Source: Anaerolineae bacterium
GTDB lineage: Bacteria; Chloroflexota; Anaerolineae; Aggregatilineales; Phototrophicaceae
Length of the DNA: 53,341 bases
Direction: 5' to 3'
Assembly (NCBI GenBank): GCA_017303635.1
Contig: JAFLCG010000026.1
Coordinates: forward strand, 1 to 53,341
Shown piece by piece: positions 15,291 through 25,121 of the stretch. The notes beneath the pieces are model-generated. The model worked only from the letters and a program-made list of their open reading frames with translations, was not told the DNA's origin and searched no databases. How positions within the stretch are numbered: position 1 is the stretch's first letter; each line of letters starts with the position of its first letter. The position numbers and the translations under genes were made by a program.

Positions 15291-17012
15291 CTAATCTGCT
15301 GCGATTGATTCAATATAGGGTTCATTGGCCGCACTGTCAGTTGACCTAATGGGTAAAGTAAGCGTGAAAGTACTCCCGACTCCCACATCACTAGTCACTT
15401 GAATACGTCCCCCGTGGGCTTCGGCTACCATTTTAACCAGACTGAGGCCCATCCCAATACCTCCTGATTCAGTTGAGCGGGCCGGGTCTGCTCGGTAAAA
15501 GAAATCATAGATATGGGGCTGTGCTTCTCTTGGAATACCTGGCCCATTATCCTGCACCTGGATCTGAATGTTTTCTGCATCGAACGATGTTTTGAGATAG
15601 ATATTTCCTCCAAATGGGGTAAACGATAGTGCATTGTCCAGTAAATAACTGATGGCTCGTTCAATCTCTGCGGAATCGACATGGACTAAGGGAAGCTTGG
15701 TATCTGCATCGAAAGTGAGCTGTAATCCCCCATTGAGCGCTTGTTTTGAGTACTTTTCAGTCATGGCAGACAAAATCTGATTGACATCAGTCGGCAATAA
15801 GCGAGGTTGAACCAGGCTTGCCAGATGCTTGAATTTGTCAAGTTGCTGGGTCATATGGTCGACCATCTTCTGAATGATGCCCAACCGTTTTTGAGCTTCT
15901 TCGTCCGCAGCCAGTTTGCGTTCCAGTAAATAGCGATTAGTCACGATGCTGGCAAGCGAAGTGCGGAAGTCATGGGAAATGGCTTCCGTCAATTGATTGA
16001 CCACATTTAATCGTTCTTGCTGGAGCTTTAGCTGCCGACCGGCGGCTTCGGCAAGTCGGCGCTCGGTCACATCCTTGACTGCGCCGTAAATGTGGGTGAT
16101 GCGTTTTTCATCGTCGCTCCATACTGGATAGCGGTACACCCGAACCCAGTGATCTTGACCGTTAGCTTCGCGTAGTCGGTAGTCTCGTTCTCCACTTTTT
16201 CCACCTAATAAGGTCGTCACACTGCTGGGAAGCACGACCGAGTCTTCTGCATCCAGCAGGCTAACCTTTTTAGTGCTGCTGTTGAGAATCAGGGAGATAT
16301 TTTCCGGAACACCCGGCAACGGATCTGTGCTCCATTCTTTGATCATGCTCCCACCGGATTCGACCCGGTAGGAAAAGGCATAGTCTGAAGTCACTTCTGA
16401 AATGCGGCGATATCGTTCTTCACTCTCGGATAGCCTTTTACGGCGACGCTCATCGGCTTGCAGGCGATAGCGAATGTAAAAAGCGATGATGAAGCTCATA
16501 AAAAAAGTGAAACCGGCCGGTCCGCTGGCGACATCAAATAGGCTTAATCGAGGGTAAACCAAGGGGAGAGCTATCATGCCCAGCACAACCAATATCGAAA
16601 GCGTTATCGTAAACTGAAAGGACAGGAACATGGCGGCAAAGAGGATGACCCCCACGACATGATACAGGCTGAGGAGATCAATCGGCGGCGCGGTAAAACC
16701 GGGGGCAGCAAAGAGGATTGTGATGGAAAATACGATTATGGCGACCGATGGCGCTCGGGTATGTCCTTTACGTGCAAAGTGGTATAACCCCCCAATGGCT
16801 ATCATACTGACGACAATAGCTAACCACTGTAGCGGACTAGCTCCTTCGCCGGAATTAATGGTATAGAGTGTAGGCAAAATCGGTGAAATGAGCAGTGCTG
16901 TCAGGCTCAAGCCCGCCAATAGGCGCGCTTGATCTGCCTGGTCTTCGTCCACAATCGGTTGATACGGTTCGACGAGTCGTTCAAGCAGAGACTTTAAGTG
17001 GGCTGCATTCAT
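15291..17012 (-). CDS. Membrane-bound PAS sensor histidine kinase
   Basis: A 573-residue kinase. Six hydrophobic segments fill residues about 28-180, then a PAS/PAC module (about 195-325, ending in ITHIYGAVKDVTERRLAE). The HisKA domain has phospho-acceptor His347 in ISHDFRTSL. The ATPase domain has intact N (LLDNALSF), G1 (DNGPGIP) and G2 (GIGMGLSLVK) boxes. It should be catalytically active. No response regulator gene is adjacent; a lone receiver protein lies at 22444-22812. It is followed by the small membrane protein gene on the same strand. The signal is unknown. Confidence 0.93.
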   Translation of the reverse strand: MNAAHLKSLLERLVEPYQPIVDEDQADQARLLAGLSLTALLISPILPTLYTINSGEGASPLQWLAIVVSMIAIGGLYHFARKGHTRAPSVAIIVFSITILFAAPGFTAPPIDLLSLYHVVGVILFAAMFLSFQFTITLSILVVLGMIALPLVYPRLSLFDVASGPAGFTFFMSFIIAFYIRYRLQADERRRKRLSESEERYRRISEVTSDYAFSYRVESGGSMIKEWSTDPLPGVPENISLILNSSTKKVSLLDAEDSVVLPSSVTTLLGGKSGERDYRLREANGQDHWVRVYRYPVWSDDEKRITHIYGAVKDVTERRLAEAAGRQLKLQQERLNVVNQLTEAISHDFRTSLASIVTNRYLLERKLAADEEAQKRLGIIQKMVDHMTQQLDKFKHLASLVQPRLLPTDVNQILSAMTEKYSKQALNGGLQLTFDADTKLPLVHVDSAEIERAISYLLDNALSFTPFGGNIYLKTSFDAENIQIQVQDNGPGIPREAQPHIYDFFYRADPARSTESGGIGMGLSLVKMVAEAHGGRIQVTSDVGVGSTFTLTLPIRSTDSAANEPYIESIAAD

Positions 17013-17099
17013 TGTGTCTTACTCGACTCTGACAACATAGCTAGTGACATTGTAAAATCATATCGCAATTACGCGAATCAATATCTGGAATCCGATCCC

Positions 17100-18107
17100 A
17101 TGAGCGTTCTCCATAATTGGCCGGTATATGGTCATGATTGGGCGGTGGAACATCTACGCCGAGGCCTGCAACACGGGCGGGTGCGTCATGCCTATCTCAT
17201 AACCGGACCAGAAGCAATTGGGAAAGAAACTCTGGCTCGAGCGTTCATGATGGCTCTCAACTGTACACATGCTGACGCCGACTGGCGTCCTTGTGGAGAG
17301 TGTCGTTCCTGTCGACTCATTGGGAGTGGTAATCACCCCGATGTGATCTACGCTGAGCACGATGCCAATACCGGGGCGCTCAAAATCGAAGAAGTTCGAG
17401 CTGTTTGCCAGAAGCTGGCGCTTAAGCCATTTGAGTCCAACTATCGGATTGCGCTGTTCAGAGATTTTGATAAAGCCCGTGGTCCTGCACAGGATGCCTT
17501 GCTCAAAACCCTGGAAGAACCGCCACCGCAGGCATTGCTCATTTTGCTGGCTCCATCAGTAGAATCTCTTTTGCCTACGATTGTCAGTCGCAGTCAGGTG
17601 ATTAATCTGCGTCCGGTTGCGCTGGAGACCGTCTATGGAACGCTCATACAACATAAGGGCGTTTTATCTGATCAGGCTGAACTTCTGGCCGGTTTGAGTA
17701 GCGGACGGTTGGGATGGGCTTTGCGGGTGGTTGATGATCCAGGGTTACTTGAACAACGTGAAGCTGGCTTGGATCTTCTGGAACAAGTTGTTGGGATGTC
17801 CCGTGCTCGTCGTTTTGAGGTGGCTGAAGACCTGGCAAAGGATAAGCTTGCTATCTATCCGCTAATTGAATTGTGGCAATCCTATTGGCGTGATGTGGTT
17901 TTGTTGGCTACGGGTTCTCCTGTACCAATTGCCAATCAGGATCGTCGTCATAGCCTTGAGCAGCTTGCTCGGGAATTAGCCCCCGAAGAAGCCATTAGCG
18001 CATTGGAAGCCACTTGCGGCGCCCGCGATCAACTTGCGCTTAATCTCAATCTGCGTTTGGCACTCGAGGTGTTGTTCTTACAGTATCCTGGTTTGCGGAA
18101 GGCCTAA
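17100..18107 (+). CDS. holB: DNA polymerase III delta' subunit
   Basis: A 335-residue clamp-loader subunit. It opens with the classic WPVYGHDWAVEHLRRGL and has HAYLITGPEAIGKETLA. The P-loop is degenerate (GK followed by Glu), as expected for the non-hydrolysing delta'. A four-Cys zinc module follows (a Cys after ALN, then CGECRSC). Sensor-like motifs (RDFDKARGPAQDALLKTLEEPP and PTIVSRSQVINLRP) are present. ATG 17100 fits the family start; longer GTG-initiated versions would overlap the divergent kinase gene. The next gene begins six bases after the stop codon, implying an operon. Confidence 0.92.
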   Translation: MSVLHNWPVYGHDWAVEHLRRGLQHGRVRHAYLITGPEAIGKETLARAFMMALNCTHADADWRPCGECRSCRLIGSGNHPDVIYAEHDANTGALKIEEVRAVCQKLALKPFESNYRIALFRDFDKARGPAQDALLKTLEEPPPQALLILLAPSVESLLPTIVSRSQVINLRPVALETVYGTLIQHKGVLSDQAELLAGLSSGRLGWALRVVDDPGLLEQREAGLDLLEQVVGMSRARRFEVAEDLAKDKLAIYPLIELWQSYWRDVVLLATGSPVPIANQDRRHSLEQLARELAPEEAISALEATCGARDQLALNLNLRLALEVLFLQYPGLRKA

Positions 18108-18113
18108 CGCATT

Positions 18114-19265
18114 ATGGCCGAACGTGTTCCTTCAATCGCTGAGGTCGATCACATTGCCGCTTTGGGTGATCCAGTCGTTCGCAATTTGCGCATAACCCAG
18201 TGTTACCATGAGCTCTCACAGGTTATGGCCATCCGTACCGGTACAAATGCCAACTGGTGCACTTTTGCGACTTGGGCTTCCAAACAAGCTGGTCAAACCA
18301 TTCGCAAGGAAGATCTTTCACGAATGCTGGAAAATGTTTCAGTTTCAGCACAGACGGTTGAGTCCTTGGTGATCTCTGCACAAGCGCTTGGTTCTGACCA
18401 TGATCCTATACAGATTCAGCAGGTTGTAACCCGGGCAATAAATCCATTAGTTGCTATGGATCGTGCCAGTGCTGCCGTAGCCCGGGGCAATAACAAGGTC
18501 TTTCAGGAAATCGCGCGGGAGTTTGCTCGATTTTATGCTACTTGCTTAGAGGATACGATCTATTCCGCAGAGACGATCAATACTTATTGTCAATCTCTAC
18601 GTCCAGGAAATCCGCCAGAGGGGCAACAATACTTAAGGCAGGCTTTCACTCATTATTATCAGGCTTTTTTTGAAGATATCCCTACGCGGCGTGCCGAGTT
18701 GATCTATCTCGCCAATATAGAAATTGGTTATCATGAGCAAACACGCTTGCAGCCTGAAATCGCTGAAGCCTTGGACTCCGCGTTTACTCATACGCTGCAG
18801 ATATGGTTGCAAGTAATGTCGCGACTTTTTCCTTTGTGGATCTTGTTGCCTCGATTGGTTATGCGGTTGTTTGGCCGTCTGAACGCGTTTGATAGAGTGA
18901 TCGAAAGTTTGCTATCTGAAGCGAGGCGACAAGCGCGCCAGATTATCACCAACTATCTGATGACGCTGGAAATTCCACCACATCATCGTTTGCACTTAAG
19001 CCGGGATATAGTCGGAGAATTTCCGCTTGTGCTTCAACATCCGACCTTGCCGGACTTGTGTCAATTACTTGAACGACTTGATCCAAGTCCAAATAGCGTG
19101 ATCGAATCAGGCGCAGTTGATTGGGCTAATCTGCCGGAACGCCTCCACTTTATCCTCGACTTCTTCCGTTGCTTCCACGAAACAGGCCATCTCTTCGACC
19201 CGCCTTTTACCGAAGAACAGGTTGTTGCTTTAAAGTCAGGACACATGCCGCAGGGCCAGCTGTAG
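18114..19265 (+). CDS. Conserved protein of unknown function
   Basis: A 383-residue, mostly alpha-helical protein without signal peptide. A striking N-terminal block (NLRITQCYHELSQ, then NWCTFATWASKQAGQTIRKE, residues about 24-60) looks highly conserved and I have the impression of seeing it in unrelated phyla, but I know of no assigned function. One more hydrophobic stretch lies around 232-255 (WLQVMSRLFPLWILLPRLVM). The gene starts six bases after holB, so they are probably co-transcribed. It is less GC-rich than the genes beyond 25 kb (24 of 60 bases in 18541-18600). Confidence 0.7.
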   Translation: MAERVPSIAEVDHIAALGDPVVRNLRITQCYHELSQVMAIRTGTNANWCTFATWASKQAGQTIRKEDLSRMLENVSVSAQTVESLVISAQALGSDHDPIQIQQVVTRAINPLVAMDRASAAVARGNNKVFQEIAREFARFYATCLEDTIYSAETINTYCQSLRPGNPPEGQQYLRQAFTHYYQAFFEDIPTRRAELIYLANIEIGYHEQTRLQPEIAEALDSAFTHTLQIWLQVMSRLFPLWILLPRLVMRLFGRLNAFDRVIESLLSEARRQARQIITNYLMTLEIPPHHRLHLSRDIVGEFPLVLQHPTLPDLCQLLERLDPSPNSVIESGAVDWANLPERLHFILDFFRCFHETGHLFDPPFTEEQVVALKSGHMPQGQL

Positions 19266-19356
19266 TGGTGAACCGTTTTTGTGACGAGTATGATATGACG
19301 GTTGCAAGCTAAAACAGTTTTTCTTCTATCTGTGGTCATATAACTGAAGAGGCGCT

Positions 19357-21879
19357 ATGGCTCACCAGGTGAAAGCCACCCCGCACTATAAGCCCGACGA
19401 CTGGAACATTGTCGAAGAAATCTCTGCCTGGTCACACTGTCAAAAATACTGGTACCAGAGTGAGAGTATTTTTGCGCTGGGCAATGGCTATATCGGGATG
19501 CGTGGCACTTTTGAAGAAGGTTTGTCATCTGCCCGGCATCCAAACCATATCGGTAGTGCTTCTGATGAACAAACGCTTGTCAGCGTGGATGGCACCTACC
19601 TTAATGGTTTTTACGAGAGCAAAGTCATTAAATATCCGGAGAATGCCTACGGGAACGCACAAAACAGTCAAACCATGCTGAATGTCCCCAACGGCAAAAT
19701 CATTCGTGTGCTGCTCAGTGCTGATGGCAACATCGAACCAGAACTGCTTCAGGTCGATACAGGACGATTAGAAACTTTGATCCGTTCCCTTAACATGAAG
19801 GACGGATTATTGGAACGGAGGCTGGTTTGGGAGTCTCCGGTGCAAAAGCTTCGGGTTGAATTGGAAGTCAGACGGCTCGTCAGCTTTAAACGACCGCATC
19901 TGGCAGCTATCGAATTTACACTGGTGCCGCATTTCAATGGGCGTATCCAGCTTATATCTATCCTCAACGGCAATGTGGAAAACGTCAGCGCTACTAGCGA
20001 TCCTCGTATCGGTAGTCATCTGGAGGGGAATGCTCTGATAATGCTGGAAGCGCCCTTGCTAATGCCTGAAGGCGGCCTTCTCCAGCAGGAAACCAAAGAG
20101 TCTGGTTTAATGCTCGTCAGCGGTATGTTGAACGTATTAAGAACAGAAACTCAACATGAACAATTGCCCGTAGTGGATACTGCCCACGATGGTGAACTGA
20201 GCGGGGATGCTAACCTCATCAGGGTCACCTTTGAGGTGAAGGCGGAAAATGGCTCCCCGATCACCTTACAGAAGTTCCTTGCCTATAGCTATGCCCCTAA
20301 ACAATCTTCAACCGCATCTACAATGAGTGACGAAATTCAGAAACATTTGACAGAAGCGGCTCAGATTGGCTTTGATGAACTGGCAGTAGAGCAGCGTGCC
20401 TATATGCAGCATTTCTGGGGTCAGGCGGATGTTCATATCAGTGGTCGAGATGTGGCACTATTGCAGCAAGGCATTCGTTTTAATATGTTTCACTTGCTGC
20501 AAGCTGCCGGTCGGGATGGCAGGACCAATATTGGCCCCAAAGGCCTAACAGGTGAGGGCTATGAGGGCCATTACTTTTGGGATACGGAAATCTTTGCTGC
20601 GCCTTTCTTCCAATATGCCGAACCGGAAGTGTGTCGCCAATTACTTGAGTATCGGCATAGTATTCTGGAGAACGCACGTGCGCGTGCGCGTATACTCTCG
20701 CATCCACAGGGTGTGACGTATCCCTGGCGTACGATCAGCGGTGAGGAATGTTCGGCGTTTTTCCCCGCAGGCACGGCCCAGTATCACATTAATGCTGATA
20801 TAGCCTACGCAGTCAAGAATTACGTGGCGACTACGGGTGATACGTCCTTTTTGGTGGATAAGGGTGCAGAGATCGTTTTTGAGACTGCTCGCCTTTGGGC
20901 TGATTTGGGAACTTACGTGCCTTCGCTTGGCAATGCCTTTTGTATACACGGCGTGACGGGACCGGATGAATACACCGCCATCGTCGACAATAATTGCTAC
21001 ACGAATCTGATGGCTCAGGAGAATTTGCGCTACGCTGTCGACGTGGCGGCTTGGTTGAAGGCGAACGAGCCAGAGCGTCTTGAACACATCGGAGCAGGGT
21101 TACAACCGCCATTGGCTGAAGAAGAAATCTCCACTTGGGCGCAGGCGGCGGATGCTATGTATATACCCTATGATGAGCAGCGTGGGCTGTTTGCGCAGGA
21201 TGATGGTTTCTTCAATCGTCCTGCATGGCGCTGGGACTGGGGCAATCGTGACGGTCAGAAAGTGCTGCTCAACCGGTTTCACTATCTGGTGATCTATCGT
21301 CATCAGGTCTGCAAACAGGCTGATGTGATGCTGGCGTTCTTCCTGCTGCCCGACCGTGCCACACTCGAACAAAAACGCCGCAACTTTGATTACTACGAGC
21401 CAATCACTACGCACGACTCGTCACTATCCACTTGTACCTATGGCATTCTTGCTAGTGAAATTGGGTACCGTGAGATGGCCTATGCTTATTTCATGCAGAC
21501 TGCGCGGATGGATTTGGACGACAGCCACGGCAATGTTGCTGCTGGAGTCCATATCGCCAACATGGCTGGCACCTGGATGAGCGTGGTCAATGGGTTTGCC
21601 GGGTTGCGGCTGGAACACGGACAATATCCTGGTGACAGTATTCCGCACTATAAGCCGTATTTGCCTGATGAGTGGGAGTCCTATAGTTTCCGTGTTCGGC
21701 ATCGTCAGCATCATGTTTTAAAGGTTACCATTACTCGTCAGGCTGACACTGTCGAAGTTGCCTACAGCCTGCTGGCAGATGGCCCTAGCCTACAACCCCT
21801 CAAAATCAAACATCATGGCATACTCTTTGAGCTGGACTCACAAAATGCTGAGCAACGCTTCATACTGGCGGATGCCTAG
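19357..21879 (+). CDS. Glycoside hydrolase family 65 (disaccharide phosphorylase)
   Basis: An 840-residue GH65 enzyme. These use phosphate to split alpha-linked disaccharides such as maltose, trehalose or kojibiose, releasing beta-glucose 1-phosphate. The N-terminal beta-sandwich spans about 1-310 (FALGNGYIGMRGTFEE near the start). The (alpha/alpha)6 barrel follows with GHYFWDTEIF, and the general acid Glu538 in VTGPDEYTAIVDNN. A basic motif for phosphate (HDSSLSTCTYGI region) and a C-terminal beta domain complete it. Substrate cannot be fixed from sequence by eye. No beta-phosphoglucomutase or sugar transporter is adjacent. GAAGAGG lies before the ATG. Confidence 0.93.
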   Translation: MAHQVKATPHYKPDDWNIVEEISAWSHCQKYWYQSESIFALGNGYIGMRGTFEEGLSSARHPNHIGSASDEQTLVSVDGTYLNGFYESKVIKYPENAYGNAQNSQTMLNVPNGKIIRVLLSADGNIEPELLQVDTGRLETLIRSLNMKDGLLERRLVWESPVQKLRVELEVRRLVSFKRPHLAAIEFTLVPHFNGRIQLISILNGNVENVSATSDPRIGSHLEGNALIMLEAPLLMPEGGLLQQETKESGLMLVSGMLNVLRTETQHEQLPVVDTAHDGELSGDANLIRVTFEVKAENGSPITLQKFLAYSYAPKQSSTASTMSDEIQKHLTEAAQIGFDELAVEQRAYMQHFWGQADVHISGRDVALLQQGIRFNMFHLLQAAGRDGRTNIGPKGLTGEGYEGHYFWDTEIFAAPFFQYAEPEVCRQLLEYRHSILENARARARILSHPQGVTYPWRTISGEECSAFFPAGTAQYHINADIAYAVKNYVATTGDTSFLVDKGAEIVFETARLWADLGTYVPSLGNAFCIHGVTGPDEYTAIVDNNCYTNLMAQENLRYAVDVAAWLKANEPERLEHIGAGLQPPLAEEEISTWAQAADAMYIPYDEQRGLFAQDDGFFNRPAWRWDWGNRDGQKVLLNRFHYLVIYRHQVCKQADVMLAFFLLPDRATLEQKRRNFDYYEPITTHDSSLSTCTYGILASEIGYREMAYAYFMQTARMDLDDSHGNVAAGVHIANMAGTWMSVVNGFAGLRLEHGQYPGDSIPHYKPYLPDEWESYSFRVRHRQHHVLKVTITRQADTVEVAYSLLADGPSLQPLKIKHHGILFELDSQNAEQRFILADA

Positions 21880-21934
21880 GTGCTGCTTATATGAGCATTG
21901 AGTTCTGAAGCACTTTGGAAAGAGGTATATCAAT

Positions 21935-22435
21935 ATGGCAACCCGTACTGAACGCCCGATTCCTGGCCCTGGTCAGGAATCGGTTTGGGATTATCCTCGT
22001 CCACCGCGGGTTGAACCGACTTCGCGGCGTGTCCGTGTGGAATTTAATGGGCTGACGATTGTGGATACAGTCCGTGCGATGCGCGTGCTGGAAACCAGTC
22101 ATCCACCGGCCTTCTATCTGCCACCAGACGATATTCAGATGGCATATCTAACACCTACAGCGCGACACACCTTTTGTGAATTTAAGGGTGCAGCCAGCTA
22201 TTGGACTTTACGTGTGGGTAATCGTGAAGTTGAAAATGTTGCCTGGAGTTACCAGACTCCATCTGCTGGCTTTGAAGTCATTCGAGGTTATCTGGCTTTT
22301 TATCCAGGACGCGTGGATGCTTGTTTTGTGGATAACGAACGAGTGTTGCCGCAAGAAGGGGACTTTTATGGTGGGTGGATTACGAGTGAGGTCCTCGGTC
22401 CGTTCAAAGGACCTCCGGGAACCTGGGGCTGGTAA
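21935..22435 (+). CDS. DUF427 domain protein
   Basis: A 166-residue protein with the DUF427 beta-barrel fold. Recognisable features are RRVRVEFNGLTIVDTVRAMRV, then FYLPPDDIQMAYL, TFCEFKGAASYWTL, VAWSYQTP and YLAFYPGRVDACFVD. Members are common in bacteria and lack an assigned reaction. AAAGAGG precedes ATG 21935. It starts 55 bases after the GH65 gene on the same strand and may be co-transcribed. The response regulator gene downstream is convergent. Confidence 0.9.
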   Translation: MATRTERPIPGPGQESVWDYPRPPRVEPTSRRVRVEFNGLTIVDTVRAMRVLETSHPPAFYLPPDDIQMAYLTPTARHTFCEFKGAASYWTLRVGNREVENVAWSYQTPSAGFEVIRGYLAFYPGRVDACFVDNERVLPQEGDFYGGWITSEVLGPFKGPPGTWGW

Positions 22436-22443
22436 ACATCGAG

Positions 22444-22812
22444 CTAGGAGGCTTGCTCGATGGCTGCCTGGAGGATGCTTCGCAGTTCCTTGACTCGGAT
22501 TGGTTTCACGTAATAGAGGTTTGCCCGGGTAGTTTCCCAACCGTAATCGCTGGGATCGTGCGAGCTAATGACAATCACAAAGGAATTGTTCAAGCGGGGC
22601 GTTTGTTCAATAAACTCCAGCACTTCCAGGCCATTCACATGCGGCAGCAATACATCCAGCATGACCACAACTGGGGTGATCTGCTCCAGAATCTGCAAGG
22701 CTGTGGCACCATCTTCGGTGTAAAGCGGTTCTAGCCCGGCGCTGCGAACCACTTGTTGCAGCAGGGTGGAGGTGGCGTTATCGTCTTCTACAATGAGCGC
22801 TTGGGGTTGCAT
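22444..22812 (-). CDS. Stand-alone response regulator receiver protein
   Basis: A 122-residue receiver domain without output domain. The acidic pocket (VEDD near residue 10), the phospho-acceptor Asp in MLDVLLP, the switch Ser in VISSHD and the Lys in YYVKPIR are all present, so it should be phosphorylatable. Such CheY-like proteins pass phosphate or act by protein contact. No kinase gene is adjacent; the nearest complete kinase in the window is at 15291-17012. It ends eight bases from the convergent DUF427 stop codon. Confidence 0.93.
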   Translation of the reverse strand: MQPQALIVEDDNATSTLLQQVVRSAGLEPLYTEDGATALQILEQITPVVVMLDVLLPHVNGLEVLEFIEQTPRLNNSFVIVISSHDPSDYGWETTRANLYYVKPIRVKELRSILQAAIEQAS

Positions 22813-22892
22813 ATAGCCTCGACTGCACCCAATAAGCCATGATTTACAGTGTACAACAAGCAGTTATGTGAATTTCGTAAAGATTTTTGCCA

Positions 22893-23216
22893 TCAGAATT
22901 GAAAACGATCCTGATAGCGGACCAGCTTGCGTCGGTAATTCATCGTGTACTGCTGCAGGCGGGATTCCAAATCCTTAAAACGTTGTGACCGGAATGTATC
23001 CAGTACGGTCTCAAGGTCTTCGCTGACGAATTCGACCTGCCGAATAGGGTAGTTTCCGTAGGCCGTATGCCAGACACTGAGCATGTATAGGCCCATGTTC
23101 TGCAGTGCCGGTACGAAATCATTGGTCACAAAGCGAAAATACGAATCGTGCGACTCGGCACGGATGTCGTAAGAGAGAATCAGGCGGTAGCGGGGTACTA
23201 TTCGGATGGGTTGCAT
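22893..23216 (-). CDS. Small protein of unknown function, possible dimeric alpha/beta barrel
   Basis: A 107-residue protein opening with a strand-helix-strand pattern (YRLILSYDIR, then helix FVTNDFVPALQNMG, then YMLSVWHTAYG, then VEFVSEDLETVLDTF). This is compatible with a ferredoxin-like dimeric alpha/beta barrel. The C-terminus is a basic amphipathic helix. I do not recognise a named family. It lies 80 bases upstream of the receiver gene on the same strand and could be in the same unit. Confidence 0.6.
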   Translation of the reverse strand: MQPIRIVPRYRLILSYDIRAESHDSYFRFVTNDFVPALQNMGLYMLSVWHTAYGNYPIRQVEFVSEDLETVLDTFRSQRFKDLESRLQQYTMNYRRKLVRYQDRFQF

Positions 23217-23341
23217 AAGTTTCCTGAACTTTCAACTGGCCTTGATTCTAGCATGTCCTCGTCGGCTGCAACAGCATTCACTAATCCTAAATCTGAAGGA
23301 TCAGGTTAGAATTTGCCGCATGGTCGCAGGGAGGAAGTCCA

Positions 23342-25102
23342 ATGCGTGTTTCCCAACTATTTAGTCAGACTTTGCGGCAGTCACCGGCGGAAGCCGATGT
23401 TCAGAGCCATCAATTCCTGCTCCGAGCAGGCTTTATCCGGCAATTGGCAGCCGGGATTTTCTCATACTTGCCGTTGGCTCAGCGAGCCTTGACCAAAATC
23501 GAGGCTATCGTCCGGGAGGAGATGGACGCGATTGGTGGGCAGGAGATCACCATGCCGGTGGTGCATCCAGCCGATTTGTGGAAAGAAACCGGGCGTTGGT
23601 ACCGGATCGGTCCGGAGATGGCGCGGTTTCAGGATAGGGCGGAACGGGATATGGTGCTGGGCATGACTCATGAGGAAGTGGTCGGTGATCTGGTGCGGCG
23701 GGAAATCCGTTCGTACCGGCAATTGCCTCAACTCATCTACCAGATTCAGACCAAGTTCCGGGATGAACCACGTCCACGGGCAGGGTTAATCCGGGTGCGT
23801 GAATTCACCATGAAAGATAGTTACAGCCTGGATTTGGACTACGCAGGGCTGGACGAACAGTACCGAAAGCATTATCAGGCATACTTCAATATTTACCGGC
23901 GTTGTGGCTTGCCAGTCATTGCGGTTGGATCGGATGTGGGCATGATGGGCGGCAGCATGGCCCATGAGTTCATGTTTTTGACACCGATCGGCGAAGATAC
24001 ACTGCTCATCTGCGATGAGAGCGGCTATGCAGCCAATCAGGAAGTGGCGACGTTCCTGAAGCCAGCCGTGCCAGATGAACCTCTGCTGCCTGTCGAGAAA
24101 GTATCAACACCAGATGCCAGTACGATTGAGGCGTTAGCCGCGTTTCTGAACATTCCGGCGAGCAAGACGGCTAAAGCTATGTTCCTCATGGCTGAGGTTG
24201 AGGCAGGGACTGAGCGTTTCATCGTGGCTATTTTGCGCGGTGATATGGATCTGAATGAAGTCAAAGTGCTCAATGCGTTGAAGGCCAAAGGCCTGCGGCG
24301 GGCGACTGAGGACGAGATTCGGATGCATGGGGCTGTACCGGGATACGGATCAGCGATTGGGGTGCGGGATGCACTAGTCGTGGTGGATGAAGCGGTTGCA
24401 TCGTCGCCAAATCTGGTGGCCGGTGCCAATGATGCGGGTTTTCATTTGCTCAATACCAATCTGAAGCGGGACTATCAGGCAGACCTGGTCACGGATATCA
24501 CAAAGGCAAGGGCAGGGGATAGGTCGCCGGATGGGGCCGGGGTACTGCGAGAAGTCCGTGGGGTAGAGGTGGGGAACATCTTCAAGCTGGGGACTCGTTA
24601 TTCGGATTCGCTGGGCTGTACCTACCTGGATCAGAACGGGGAGACAAAGCCGGTTGTGATGGGGTCGTATGGCATCGGAATTGGACGACTGTTGGCCTGC
24701 GTGGCGGAAGCAAACAGCGATGAACAGGGCTTGATTTGGCCGGTTTCGATTGCACCATACCAGGTGTATCTGGTCTACATCAACAGCAGTGATGAATCGG
24801 CGAAGGCTACGGCAGTTCAGCTTTACGAGGATTTCAAAGCGGCCAAGGTTGAAGTCCTGTTCGATGACCGGGATGAACGACCGGGCGTCAAATTCAATGA
24901 TGCGGATCTGATTGGGCTGCCAGTGCGGGTGACAATAGGAGCTAAATCCTTAGCCAAGGGTGGGGTGGAGGTCAAACTGCGGAGCGGCGGGGAGAACCAA
25001 CTGATAGCCTTAGAGAATGTGGTTGGGTATGTTCGGCAGGTGCTGCAAAGTTTGCAGGCGGCCATTGATGTGAATGTGAAAGAAGAGCCGTTCCTGGGCT
25101 AA
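23342..25102 (+). CDS. proS: Prolyl-tRNA synthetase, bacterial type
   Basis: A 586-residue class II synthetase that charges tRNA-Pro. The start MRVSQLFSQTLRQSPAEADVQSH is typical, and motif 2 is seen in FRDEPRPRAGLIRVREFTMKDSY. The editing INS (YbaK-like) domain spans about 225-395. Motif 3 (GSYGIGIGRLLA) and the C-terminal anticodon-binding domain (PYQVYLVYIN to the end) follow. Domain order and length match bacterial ProRS with post-transfer editing of alanyl-tRNA-Pro. GGGAGGAAG precedes the ATG. It is transcribed alone; a long hairpin follows 20 bases after the stop codon. Confidence 0.97.
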   Translation: MRVSQLFSQTLRQSPAEADVQSHQFLLRAGFIRQLAAGIFSYLPLAQRALTKIEAIVREEMDAIGGQEITMPVVHPADLWKETGRWYRIGPEMARFQDRAERDMVLGMTHEEVVGDLVRREIRSYRQLPQLIYQIQTKFRDEPRPRAGLIRVREFTMKDSYSLDLDYAGLDEQYRKHYQAYFNIYRRCGLPVIAVGSDVGMMGGSMAHEFMFLTPIGEDTLLICDESGYAANQEVATFLKPAVPDEPLLPVEKVSTPDASTIEALAAFLNIPASKTAKAMFLMAEVEAGTERFIVAILRGDMDLNEVKVLNALKAKGLRRATEDEIRMHGAVPGYGSAIGVRDALVVVDEAVASSPNLVAGANDAGFHLLNTNLKRDYQADLVTDITKARAGDRSPDGAGVLREVRGVEVGNIFKLGTRYSDSLGCTYLDQNGETKPVVMGSYGIGIGRLLACVAEANSDEQGLIWPVSIAPYQVYLVYINSSDESAKATAVQLYEDFKAAKVEVLFDDRDERPGVKFNDADLIGLPVRVTIGAKSLAKGGVEVKLRSGGENQLIALENVVGYVRQVLQSLQAAIDVNVKEEPFLG

Positions 25103-25121
25103 GTTGGCCTTGTATGAAGGG

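Noticed and set aside
15291..18107. Overlap of the kinase gene with a longer GTG-initiated holB frame at 16998
   Set aside because: The family start of delta' is at 17100; the overlap is only an artefact of the earliest possible start codon.
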